Below, piece by piece: positions 49,101 to 61,100 of a stretch of 64,000 nucleotides of DNA. Position 1 is the first letter of the stretch. Each line of letters begins with the position of its first letter. The position numbers and the translations under genes are program-made. Under the pieces are notes generated by a model. It was not told the DNA's origin and did no database searches. It worked only from the letters and a program-made list of their open reading frames with translations. Source of the DNA: Melanocharis versteri (taxonomy: Eukaryota; Chordata; Aves; Passeriformes; Melanocharitidae); the NCBI GenBank assembly GCA_013397845.1, contig VZTG01001458.1, positions 124,001 to 188,000 of the forward strand. Direction: 5' to 3'.

Positions 49101-52100
49101 GTAAATCTTTCATGGTTATTGGAGAAACTAGCTCAAGGGATTTTAAAGTGTAATAGTGACTTATCTCTCTTGGAGTTGCTAAAAAAACCCAATGAAAACT
49201 ACTTCTTTTTATACAAGAAATTTCCCTTCTCTCCCCCAAAAGGCACCAGAAGTCATTATGTCACAACACTACGATGCCAAAGCTGACCTCTGGAGTATAG
49301 GAACCATCATTTATCAGTGTCTAACAGGAAAGGCTCCTTTTCAGGTGAGTTGCTTAGATTTGATGTTTATGATTCTCTCCTGCTTTTTTATCTCTTTTTT
49401 TTTTTCTGTTCTAATCTGGTTACTCTATGGCTTCTATCATCTCTAATATCAACTCCCATAGATCCAGCCTCATGAAGGTCTGGCTGTCCAACACCTTCAC
49501 AATGTTGTGCTTTATATGTGTAATGCTGAATGTGTTACAGGAATATGACTCTTGTTTGGGCTGTCTCTCATTGAAATGTATTTCCCAGTTATAAGACCTT
49601 AGGAAGGGTCACTTATTGAGAAAATTACCATGGATCAGTTAAAGCAGTGGGCTTTTTTTAGGCCTACACTTAGAAAAACAGTTTCTATTTACAACTGTAG
49701 TCAGTGTATAATTTATAGTTATAATTCTGTTGGATATAGAAGGACTATAAGAAAGATTGTAATTGCAAGTTAATGTTCAGGATGATTTGGTAGTAAGTAG
49801 TGTATTGCAGCTAAATCAACTTGGTTTTCAGAGCAGTTAAGTAGGATAATATCAAAAGGATCTTATCTGTCATCTCACAGCAATCTCTTCCAGCCTGAAA
49901 TGTTTATGTTCATCAGATCCAAACCCCTCCAAATATAACACAGCCCTGTAAAGCTCCACCCTGTCCTTAATGCCATAACTTCCGGATGAGCTGCAGCATA
50001 TCCTTTGTGAACAGCTTCCTCTGATTTTAAGTTTTTGCGTGGTGGAGAATTCACCGCAGCCTTATGCCTGTTGCTTCAGAATTACTTCACATATTTTTCA
50101 TCATCCATAGCTGGAATTCATCTAGACTCAGTATATTTTTCTTGTTCCCAATCATTGGCCACACTGTGTGTTACTTTAATTCTTCCATCTCTGAATGAGA
50201 TCAGCAGACTCTCCCTTGAAATTGCTATTTTAAAGTATTGTATTTGTTAGATTTTTTTCCCCTTGCTTTCTGGTTGTCTCTTCTTATGTCCTGACATCTC
50301 TTTATCCTGATTCCCTAACAAAACAAAATGGAAAAAATCCCCAACAAACCCCAAAAAATTAATAAAAAGGAAACAAAAACAAATAGCACAAAAGAAAGTC
50401 AGTTGGCGGAAAATCTATGCTCATGTAATAAGGCAAGTTTTATGAAGTGAAGGACTTTATGAGCTTCAGTTCCACAGCTCTTTAGGATTTCACGCAAGAC
50501 CTGGAATGTTTATGCAGTTACATCATCAGGGAGGATAAAGTGAGTTCTGAATCCATTGCAGGAAAGAGTGGGCAAATACAGGAGTAAACTAATGGTATGT
50601 TTTGGTTTTGTCTAGAGCCAAGAACACTTTTTTCCTTCAGGGTAATTTTTTCCCTGCTGCTATAAGAATCTTCCATTCCAGTGCTTTATATTCTGTCCAC
50701 CAGCTTCCTCTGTATTTAGAGCAAGACTTCATTTCTTCTGCATGTTTCTTTTTTTATAAACCCCTACAAAATGCACTGAAACTTCTGAATGGCTTCTGTT
50801 TTCGGTCTGCATCCACTTATCAGTGTTGGTATCTTTGTTTGAGAGGAGAAAATGACTGTTAGGATGAAAGAAAATAAATATTTGTGTGTTAAGAAGAAAA
50901 TGTGGAGGAGGAGAACGCATGCATAGGAGAGCCTGGCACAAATTCTCCCTTGGATCTTCGTTCCTTTTAGTCTCTAAAGGCACCTTGATACCTACTCATT
51001 CAAATGATTTAATTACTGTTTAATGTGGTAACTTGATCATAGGGGCTGTCTGATTGAGGTGTGGCCATACCCTGCCTTGGAGTGGGCAGTGAAGGGACAC
51101 TTCAGTCCCTGCCCTGCAGTTCCTGGCCTTGCTTTGTGCTTGCCTCATTAGATAACTCTTTCCCATGTGCATCTCTTGGGCTGGGAATGGGGGTTATTGG
51201 TTTCTATTTCAGTTTTCCCCACACCCTTTCCTCTTTTGGAGGTCGTGTTTTGGAACAAAATGCTGGGCCCTGTTTGTGACTGCAGTAGCAGCTGTGGATG
51301 TGTTTGATCAGGGAGAGAGAGGAGCTCAGCCCAGATGGTTCTTTGTGCCCCATCTATTTGTTTTGGCCATGCATGTCACAGATTGCCTTCCAGCTTGAGA
51401 TCCAGGTGAAAGAAGCCTGTCTAGGGGAGGCTGGTTAAAGGTTAACTGGTTTTCTGTCTTTGTTGGCATGAGTGTGTCATAAGAATTTGCTGATGGTCAC
51501 TGAGCAGGCAAGAAGCTGTTGTTTCCAAGGCTTTTAGGAGAAAGCAGGGGTAGTAGACAGAGGTGATTGGGACACCACGAACAGGAATGAGTGCTTTTGG
51601 GAGGAATGTCTACCAGTGGGTGGGAAGACAACAGGCAGATTCCACATAGTGCCACCAGCAGACCCAGTTGTACAGGGAAGCCAGGAACTGGATTTCTGAG
51701 TGAACCTCTTCGGGCTAAATCCTCACCGTGCCTTCCCTCCCAGGCTGGCAAAGGCAGCCCCTCATCTGTGTCTAGCTGAGATTCCCATGGGAATCTGGAG
51801 CTCGGTGGCATGAGACATGCTGTGTTTGGGTGCTGTAGCTGTCACTGCCTGAGCCAAGGAGGCACCTTCAGGAGGATGCAAACAAAAAGGACTCCAATGT
51901 TATCTGCGGTGAGGAGGAATGAGCCGCCTAAAAATAAAACAGGGCTTTGGGGGAACGGGTTAGATGGAAAAAAGATCAAATGATTGGAAAGGCTGAGGCA
52001 GCTGTCAATCCTGAAAGTGCTTGTAAATCAAGACAGAGGTGTGTGTATGTGCGCAAATGTGATTTCTGGCTCTCTCAGTTAAAATTAACTACAGCTCGGT

Positions 52101-55100
52101 CACCCAAGGCAATCTCCCAGAGCCATCCCCGTCCCTTCCCTGTCTCACTGCACACAGACAAGAAAGAAGCTGCTGATGCTCAGATGTGAACAGTTGGTAG
52201 GATGGCTGGTGAAGCTTTCTTAAGGAGCTTTTTGTATTAAACATGCCCATAAACAAAACAGTGAGACTGCCATAGGGATGAGATTAATGGGATTCATAAT
52301 CCCTATAAACAGATTTGCTGAGCGCTGTATTAATGTGGAATTGTTAATTTGCCTTGCCTAATAAGTGGTCTGCACTCATATCTCTGCATTTCTGTCACTG
52401 AGGACAGGACTTGATCAGTGCATTTCCTGCTCCTGCTGACCAGAACTGGGAAGTGCCTTGGGAATGTAGTGGTTTGCTCTTGTCCTTACCTGAGCTGAAG
52501 AGATTGGGACCCCGTGCCCACCGTGAGGTGGTGCTGGCTGTGTAAACAAGTGACAACCAGAAGCAAAGCTGGAGGCAAGAGAAGAAAGATTTACACAAGG
52601 TCTAAAACAATCCAAAACCAATCTAGTCCTTGTCAGATGGTGTTTTAAATATGATTAGTTAAATGACCTCAATCTCCTTTTTCTTTTTTTTTTTTTCCCC
52701 TGTGGGGGAGGAATCACTCTGGTATTTCTGGTGGCTTCTGTTGTATGACCCCTTTTAAATCTGGGCAGCTCTTGGTAAGCAGACACCCCACTGAGCACGT
52801 GCAGGTTGTGTCAGTGCTGGCAGTGGCAAAGGGACATCAGATCCTGTTGAACACCATGAAACCTGGCTATCTGCTGTCTGAGCCTTTGCATGAATCTCCC
52901 AGCTTTCTGTGGACATGGTGTCCTGTGTCTGGGGGAGAGTGAGCCAAGGGACAGGGAGTTGACAAGAGAATTAATGCAAGTTTTTCTGCCTGGTCTGGCA
53001 GCTCTGAAAGAGTTAACGTGCCTGTTTGCGTTCTCATCCCAGCTAGCTGTTAGGTGAAAAATTAATTTCTAAGTCTTGTGTACCAAGTTCACTGCTTTAA
53101 TTCTGAGTTAATTCTGTCTGCGTAAGTACTAGGATTATGTATCACTTACAGCAACTGCTATATTGTGAAATGCCTTGAGGAACACCAGGAAAGGGTGGAT
53201 TTTATGCCAAGAATTTGAACCCCTGGTTGATTTGTTAGGCAGCCTGTTCTTCTGTTCCCAGATCTGTTCCTCTGGAGTGCCCTGTGTCCATGGGGACAGG
53301 AATTCCTGGAACTGGTGGGTGATTCTGCTGAGACTGGGTGCAGTGATTGACTTGTTGCTGTAGTCAATGAACCACTGGCTTTTGGACCAGTGTTTGTGGG
53401 TCTTACCGTGCTCTGTTGGCAGTAGAGAAATCCATAGACAGCTGAAGGAAAAGGTTCAGGGAGTGGGTTTTTTGTTTGCTTGTTTCTGGTCCTTGGGCTT
53501 TCAGGTCCTCTGAATGCCAGCCACTTTGTTGTGGGAGTCTTAAAAGATCAGAAAGTATTTTCAGCAGGTTTTCGAGCTTTTCCCTAGAGCTACTGAGCTA
53601 GAAACAACATTACTTATTTATTTTTTCTTCCCAACATACCCAAATCCCCTTTCTGCACCTCCAAATCCCCAAGGAAAGGATTCAAAGAACAGGGCAGATA
53701 CCATACACCTGCTATGGAGTGTTGACTAGATAGGGCTGTTCAGGGAAGGTGTGAGTGTCTCTGGCCCTCTTCTGTCTGAACGTTGGGCTTTTGCATCCAG
53801 CCGTTGCCCAAGCATGACAAATCCATTGCTGAGTGCTTTTGGAAGCACCACCCTGCCTGCATTTCACATGCAATTCACTTCCAGGCACCCAGCACTGAAG
53901 GGGATTTGGCAGGGTTCTGCTGAATGCCTGTGTTGGCTCAACATATTTCCACTGCTGCTCAGGACAAAGTAACAGAGTGGCAGGATTGAATTTGTCCAAT
54001 TGCCTCTATATATAGAAAGGGTAGACAAAACCAAAATGCAGCTGCTCCATAGTGACATGAGAGGGGCACTGGGGGAACTGACCTGCTGCTGTGCCCTCCT
54101 GGTCTTAGGAAAAGCTGAGCTGTCTGTTCTGCATCCCTGGGTCTGTCTGATAGATGGGTGCTGTCCCACAGGTAAAAGTTGGCTCTGTGTACCTTGAATG
54201 GTCTGCTTGTTGAATGCCTAAAGTGTGCTTTTTTGGTGTTTTTCTTGGGCAGGGTGTATCTGCCTGGAAGGCAGATTTCAGGTTAAGTTCTTGAATTCAC
54301 TGAATTCAAGTGACATTTTTACTGTATTACAAACATTTCTGTTTTTTTTTTTTCTCATGATTCTTAGAGAAGCACTATTTGTTGAAAGGAGAGGTGAGCA
54401 AAGTGGCTGAGGCTCTTAGTGCTTCATGAATTGTATGATAGCAAGAGAGCAGTGGACAGGTTACTGGGAGCAGGACTGTGTGACTCAGTCAATTCATAAT
54501 GCAGTTCCATGGAGATGCAGTTGGTTTTACCAGATTAATGGTGATCCATGACTGTGCTGGACACTCACTGGAATGACTCTCTTCCCCTGCTATCTGCACT
54601 GGGGACCAGCCCTGAATCACAGGCTCTGGGGACAGCCCAAATGAGGGAGTGTGGTCTGGGTGGGGAGGAGCCTGGCAGCCTGGTGTGGTCCCTGCAGAGC
54701 AAGTGGAGATTGTCCTGACACAGCAGAATGTGGAGGAACAGCATCCTTACGGGGACATCTCTTGAATTTGTGCAAAGAAGAGGAAAACTTCATTGAGAAT
54801 TTTGTTTCTGTCCATGCCAGAGCTTAGAAACCCTCCCTAATGAACTGGGCTTCATATAAGTGCTGCTTTGAATATACTCTATCTTTATTGCCAGGAAAAT
54901 TTCTGACAAAACAGTGTTTGAAGTAGATCAGAGCTTCATTGTATTTATGAAACAATTGAGCTGTTGCAACAGGAAATGACCAGAGCAAACAGCCAAGGCT
55001 TGTATCTCTCTGATGTGAATGAGCCCTTCCCTCCCTGTGCTGGAGTTCTGCCCCTCCTTGTACGTTGTGTCTGTCAGGAATATTTGTCATCACTCTGGGC

Positions 55101-58100
55101 GCTGTGGCCAGGCCATTTGGTGCAGTGTGTATGCTTGCCTCCCTAAAATTTGCCAAATATTAATCTAATTACATTCCAAGATCTGCAAGGGGAACATGTA
55201 AAATGGAGTTTTCCTGCATCAAACTGAGTGGCAGCTATTGGAAATTATGATGCAGTTTGGCATCTGTATAACAGGGTGCTCTGCATTAATTTTGGCCGTT
55301 TGTGGGGAAATTATTTTTGTGCCTCTTCTTTGGGTCCCTGCTGTGTCTGTGAATGGCAGAGGGTGTATTGTTGCAGGAGAGACAACCAGGATGTCTATTT
55401 CCTTCCTTCAGTAGCATTTACTGGTACAGATCAATAGAAGAGCTGTGTAGCTTCTGTTGGTAAAGCTGTGTAAAAAACACTGCCCTGATGAGTACTGCAC
55501 AAGTTTGTTGGTACTACCACCTTTTGAGACTCTCCCTTTGGTTTCTCTCGAGGTTTTTTTACTGAGCTCTCGGTTATCCTTAATTTTCATCTTCAGCCAG
55601 AGGGAGTAGGTGATGTTGAAACAGCATCTTATGTGGCTGCTCTTCCAGCCATACTGTGTTAGTGGTATTTTGATGGCCATCTGCAGATTGGCCTGTCTGA
55701 TTTGCCATTTTAAGCATCTTAATTGACCTTAAATGCTTCTAATTTAGAAATAGAAGTAGGTGGAAGGCTCGAGGGGTTTTTGAGCCTGCCCTGAACATCA
55801 GGAGAAGCTGCCTGTTGCCTCCTCATTCACACTTTCCTACACACTCTGCTGCACTAATAATTGATTGCAGATGAATCCCTCTGATCTTCCTGCCCTGTTT
55901 ATGTGCCTTCATGTCTGTGTCGTGCCAGCCAGCCTGCGCTGCCTTTAATAAAGAAACTTCACCTAAGCAGAAAAGCTTGAGACTCTAGGGTTAATTTACT
56001 GGCCTGTATTACTCATTGCATGAAAACAAATGGAGAATTTATGTTAGGGGATTTTTACGTGTCTGCGCTTGTCTACTGGTGATTTTATTTTTAACCTCAG
56101 CTGTAAACCTCTTGTGCCTAGCCCCCACTTTTTTTTTTTTTTTAAATCCCATCTCTCAGAATTTGGAATCTTGTCATCAACATCTCCCGCAGTTGTGTAT
56201 ATCACTGCACAAATAAAACAGGCACTGTGGCTTGAGACCTTCTGGCTTCCTGGAATTAAAGTAGAAAATCCTGATTCAGTTGCTGTTTCTCCATGTTCCT
56301 AGCCTCTTCACAGATCCCTTGCCCATCAACAGGCTCCCTGCCCCTTTTCTAAATGCCCTGCAGCATTAATCCGTGTTCTCAGCAGGATCTGCCATTCATC
56401 ATTTGGGACTCCTCACGTCTACAATTATTTAGTCTCCTGGGTGAGGCTATTAGGCCAGCTCAAACCTGAGCATCAGAGCCCACTGCAACGAAGCTCAGCC
56501 CATGGAAGGGCAGAGCAGGACAGAACCAGGTCAGGGACAAAACGGCAGCAGGTTAAAATACTGTATTTTCAGTGCAGCACAGGGCTCGCTTTTCAATCTA
56601 AAGCAAACTGCAGGTTCTCATTGTCTGTGCTGGTCCATCAGTCAAAAAGCCTCTGCTCTTCAGAGCTACAGTGAAATAGAAATGTTAACCCTTTCCTTCA
56701 TTGACAGCTGCTTCATGTACTGGTTTCTTTCTCCCCTCCAGGCCAGCAGCCCACAGGATCTCCGCCTCTTCTATGAGAAAAACAAGATGCTGATGCCCAA
56801 GTAAGCCTTTTTCCAGTGTCAATGTTTGTAGGCACTTGTTTACTCTGTGTTTACACCTGTCCTTGCATGCTCCTGGCTTGTCATTTGGGGAGGTGACTAA
56901 AATATTTGGCCACCTGCCTTTCCCCATTCCTTAAACCAGCAGTGACGTGGCCCAGAGAAAGTGCGACGGCAGCAGATAGCCAGGGTTGGGATGTTCTGTC
57001 TCCCTGCTGACACTGATGTTCTCCTACACTGCGAAAATTCAGGACTAGTAGTGGTTCCAAGAGCCAGCTCGAGGTCCTGTTCCACACGTGGCTCCTCTGA
57101 GGCTGAGAGCCTCGGGAAGAACTCATGGCAATTCTGGGATCGTGCCAGGAGCCAGACTGCAGCCTGTGCTGTAACCTGCCATACCTGGCTGCAGATCACA
57201 TTCCCATTTCTCACGTGTCAGGGCAGCAACTGCTTGTGTCCATCCTGCTGTTAGGGGGAAATACTATAACCTCCCTGGAAATGGACACTGCTGCAGTTTC
57301 CAGGGGAAAGAGAACTGCTCTCATCCCAACAGGGTGTATGTTACCTCTCTGCTCGGTGCTGTGATTTGTTGGGGTATTTTGGTTTTGTTGCTGTGGTCTT
57401 TCCTTTTGATCTCTGAGCTTTTAAAGCAGAAGCTCAGACCTGCTCTGAAAACCTCAGCCTGGTACAGAGACAGGACTGAAGTTCCAGATTATATATCCAG
57501 AATTTGGATGGCCTCTTTTAACCAGAAAGTTAGCTCCCAGTTGGCAGAGCTGCTAATAAAGCCACGTATGCAGGAAGTTCCTTGGGTTGCTGTATATGGA
57601 TTTTTCTTTTCCCTTATCAGTTCAGACAGCTCCAAGAGATAACTGGGAGGAACTGTCAAGAAGCTGGAGCTCTTATCAGTGACTTGTGATATGCAGTTAA
57701 TTTCCCTTTAAGTACTTCCTAATTTGATTTGGGGAGAAGGCACAAATTTCTACCAGGATTAAGTCTGGGGCACCTGGTTTGAACCGTAGGGTGTGATGGA
57801 ATAAAACATCCAAAAAGAAACTATTGAAAGCAAAAATGGCACTACATAGTTGGAGCCAGTCTGTGTGAGCAGAAAGTAGACCTTCTGTTTTTCCTACAGA
57901 GCCCAAAACATGGCTGCTCACCTTTGAGGTAGCCTCTCTTACTAAATGAGAAATTAATCCATAAAACTAATAAATTTTCTTGTGTCAATCTCACTGCCCT
58001 GCAGTTGTTTGGCTCATGGTGTAGGCAAGGGGAGAAATGAAACTCAGCTGTAAGAGGAGAGCATGTCTGTTCTTGTAGGGATTAGTCCTCCTTTGAGTCC

Positions 58101-61100
58101 TTCACACAGTCTGCATTTACCATTTTCACTTATCTGCACTTTTGAACTACCAAATTCTTCCAAAATTCAGATCCAAGCCGATTATTTTTCTCACTGTGGA
58201 AGTCAGATCTGAACTGGCCTTTGTGTAAATGGCAATTCCCTCTTTCCAAAGTCAGTTTGTCTCTTTAACATGGGCTGCAATCTGTGCTATTCCTGAGTAA
58301 ACATGAATAAACTGCTTGAGTGCCCTGCCAGCACAGGATGAAACACAAAGCTGCTCCAGAGACCTCCTTCTCAGACTGCAGCAGTGCCAGGATTTGGTTT
58401 CATTTTCTTTGGGGCTGTGCAGGCTGGCACACACTTCCTTGCCATGGCCAGGGAACGTGTTTTGGCTTGGGAATGGAGTGGGGAAGCGGTCCCTGCCTGC
58501 ACTGCTGCTGCTGACAGGTGAGGAGATGCTGTTCTGAGCATTCTGGGGAGCCTGTGGCAGGAGAAGCCCAAAGGCTTCACGATTTTAATGGTGCTGATCT
58601 AAATCATTAACATTCATTGTGCTGGTTTGCATGGCAAAGTACATCCCAAGTCATGGGGGCAAGGAGGCAGATTTGTTGCTTATGTTTAAAATTAAGGCCT
58701 TAGAAAATAATACTGAAAGGTAGCAAAGCTTGATGCTTCGGACATGGGAGGTCAGAGGAGACAAACAGGTTGTTAATCTGCGCCCTCTTCATCTGTGTTG
58801 TGCCATCTGAAGTCCATGAGTTGATGGACCTGTTTCTTGGCTTTAAAACCATACCAAGGCTAAAGTCATAGCTGGGAAATGGACTCATTTTGGATGAGAG
58901 CTTTGTGTGTCACAGATAAATAAATGATGACGATAACACTGCAGGGCTGCAGGACTCCAGCACTAATGCATTTTTCAGGAGGCTGCTCGCTGTGGTATCT
59001 TTGGGTTATTCCATTACACAGTGTGCTTCCAAGGGACACCTCTTGGTGGGAGGCTCAACCTCTCAGTCTGCATCCCTTCTGGAGTTCCTGGTGGCCTCCT
59101 CCTGTGTCAACCTGAGAAGGTGCACGAAACCATTCTAGCATCAGGGATGGAAAAACAACTCCTCCAGTACGAACAAGGGATGAGGGATGCTTGCCATCAT
59201 TCTCTCTTCTAGGAATCACCGGGTTCAAATTCCTACCCCAGCAAGGCCTAGGACTTCCCAGAAAAATAACTGAGTGGTACTGAAATGTGTAAACACATAC
59301 CTTCCCTCCCATCTCCTGTTTCACTGAACAGGAGTCTGGAAGTGCTAGCTAGCACCCTTTTTTTCTCCCACGATTTGGGCTAGCTTGTTTTATCCCAGTC
59401 TGTAGTAGGGTGTGTTGGTGGGGGTGGTGTAGGAAGGGTTTTTTCTCCCAGCACTGGTCAGGCTTGGCCTCAGGGCAGTGAGTGATGCCAGAGCCATGTG
59501 CAGAGCCACTGAGAGCTAAAATTACTGTGCTGGGCACACATGTCATTACCTCAGCTGACCCAGTGTGGGGAGAGGGGAAAGCCTGGCAGAGCGTGAGGGC
59601 CCTGCTGGGAACAGCCATGATAAACAGAGTTAATACTGAGAGGAGCTGCAGCCACCCACGTGTCACTGGGAGAGCTCTGCCCAAAGCCCCTAGCAGCACT
59701 TCTGGGGATGGAGGAAAGTCAGCAGAGCTGAATCCACTTATGCAAGAGCTGAACTCTGCTTTCCCTGCCTTAATCCATTCATTTATTCCCTGCATTTTTC
59801 CATCTACAGTGGTTATGAAGAGCTGCCCTGGCCTCTCCCCCATCTGCTTGTGGGGTGAGGGAGAGCACAGTGCTGTACCAGTGCTTTTGTGTTGCAAAGG
59901 CCATTGAAAAGAATATTTTCTTCCTATTACCCCTGAAAAGTGGGGTAATAACTGCACAAATTTTAGCTTGCTGAGGTGACAGTTGCTCATATCTTAGTGG
60001 CCTTCGATTAATAAATGCTGCGTGTCAAGGAAGCAAAAGGACAAAGGTTACTTGCTAGTCTTACATAAGCTGCACTGAAAAATAAATGCCTTAATAAAAT
60101 AGTAGCAATTGGTGATATATTTCTCCACCAGTGCCTTGATTGGAAGCTTCCCCTTGGAAACTGCTTTGTTCTAGTGATCGTACTCCCATTAGAGCAAGTT
60201 GGAGTGATTTTATTTATTATGTGTGAAATACTGCAAGTGGAATGGGCTTAGCTGAGAACCAGAGGGATGACACTGTGAAGGGAGGGATCTGCAGGTGCTC
60301 ATAGGAGAGGCCACTAAAGCAAAATTAGCTGTAGCCTGAACAATGGCAGTGGGGAGTGAAAGCCACACACACAGAATAGAGACATTTCTGATCAGCCTCC
60401 CTCCAGTGAGCTCCTGGTGTTCCTGGCCCAGCAGGCACGGGGCGAGTTTGCATTTGCCAGTTGCCTTCCTGAATATGTAAATGTAGTTTAAGTAGACCAC
60501 AAGCCTCTCTAATTTTGCTTTTGTTTTCAATCCTAGCATCCCCAGGGAGACATCAAGCCACCTGAGGCAGCTCCTGCTGGGCCTTTTGCAGCGTAATCAT
60601 AAGGACCGCATGGACTTCGGTAAGGCCTTCTTCCAATTTGAGTTCTGCTGCCTGTCTCTGTGTTTTTTGGCACTGCACAAGCCTCTCTACTTTTGGCTGG
60701 TGCTAGGAGAAGCATCTAGACACCTGGATTTCACCCGTGCCTGGAGGGTTGCATAATATTGGGGGTTTTAGTTTATGTGCTGGAAAGGTCAGTGCTGATT
60801 TCAGTACAATTTTGTAAACCAAGGAGACTTGGCACACCTTCAGCATATGTTTGTTACTTGCATTCCCTGTCCTGGTTTCTGCTTTTATAATCTCTCTGAG
60901 CTGTGGTTGAGTGTGCTACTAGGTAAAACGTGTCTTGTGTATCTGTGCTTTTCTGTCACAGCTCCTTCCCAGAGCTGCAAACTGCACTGATTTACTGAAC
61001 AATCCATTCACCACCCTCCGTTTCTCAGGGTTTGCTGTGATAATCTGAGCCAGGAGATGTAGCTGCTTGCAGACCATTCCCTCCTCCTCCAGTTTCTGTG

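Noticed and set aside
59349..59990. 213-codon frame on the minus strand in ULK1 intron 9
   Set aside because: It overlaps a 141-codon plus-strand frame, has no domain, signal or splice context, and lies inside a well-defined intron.
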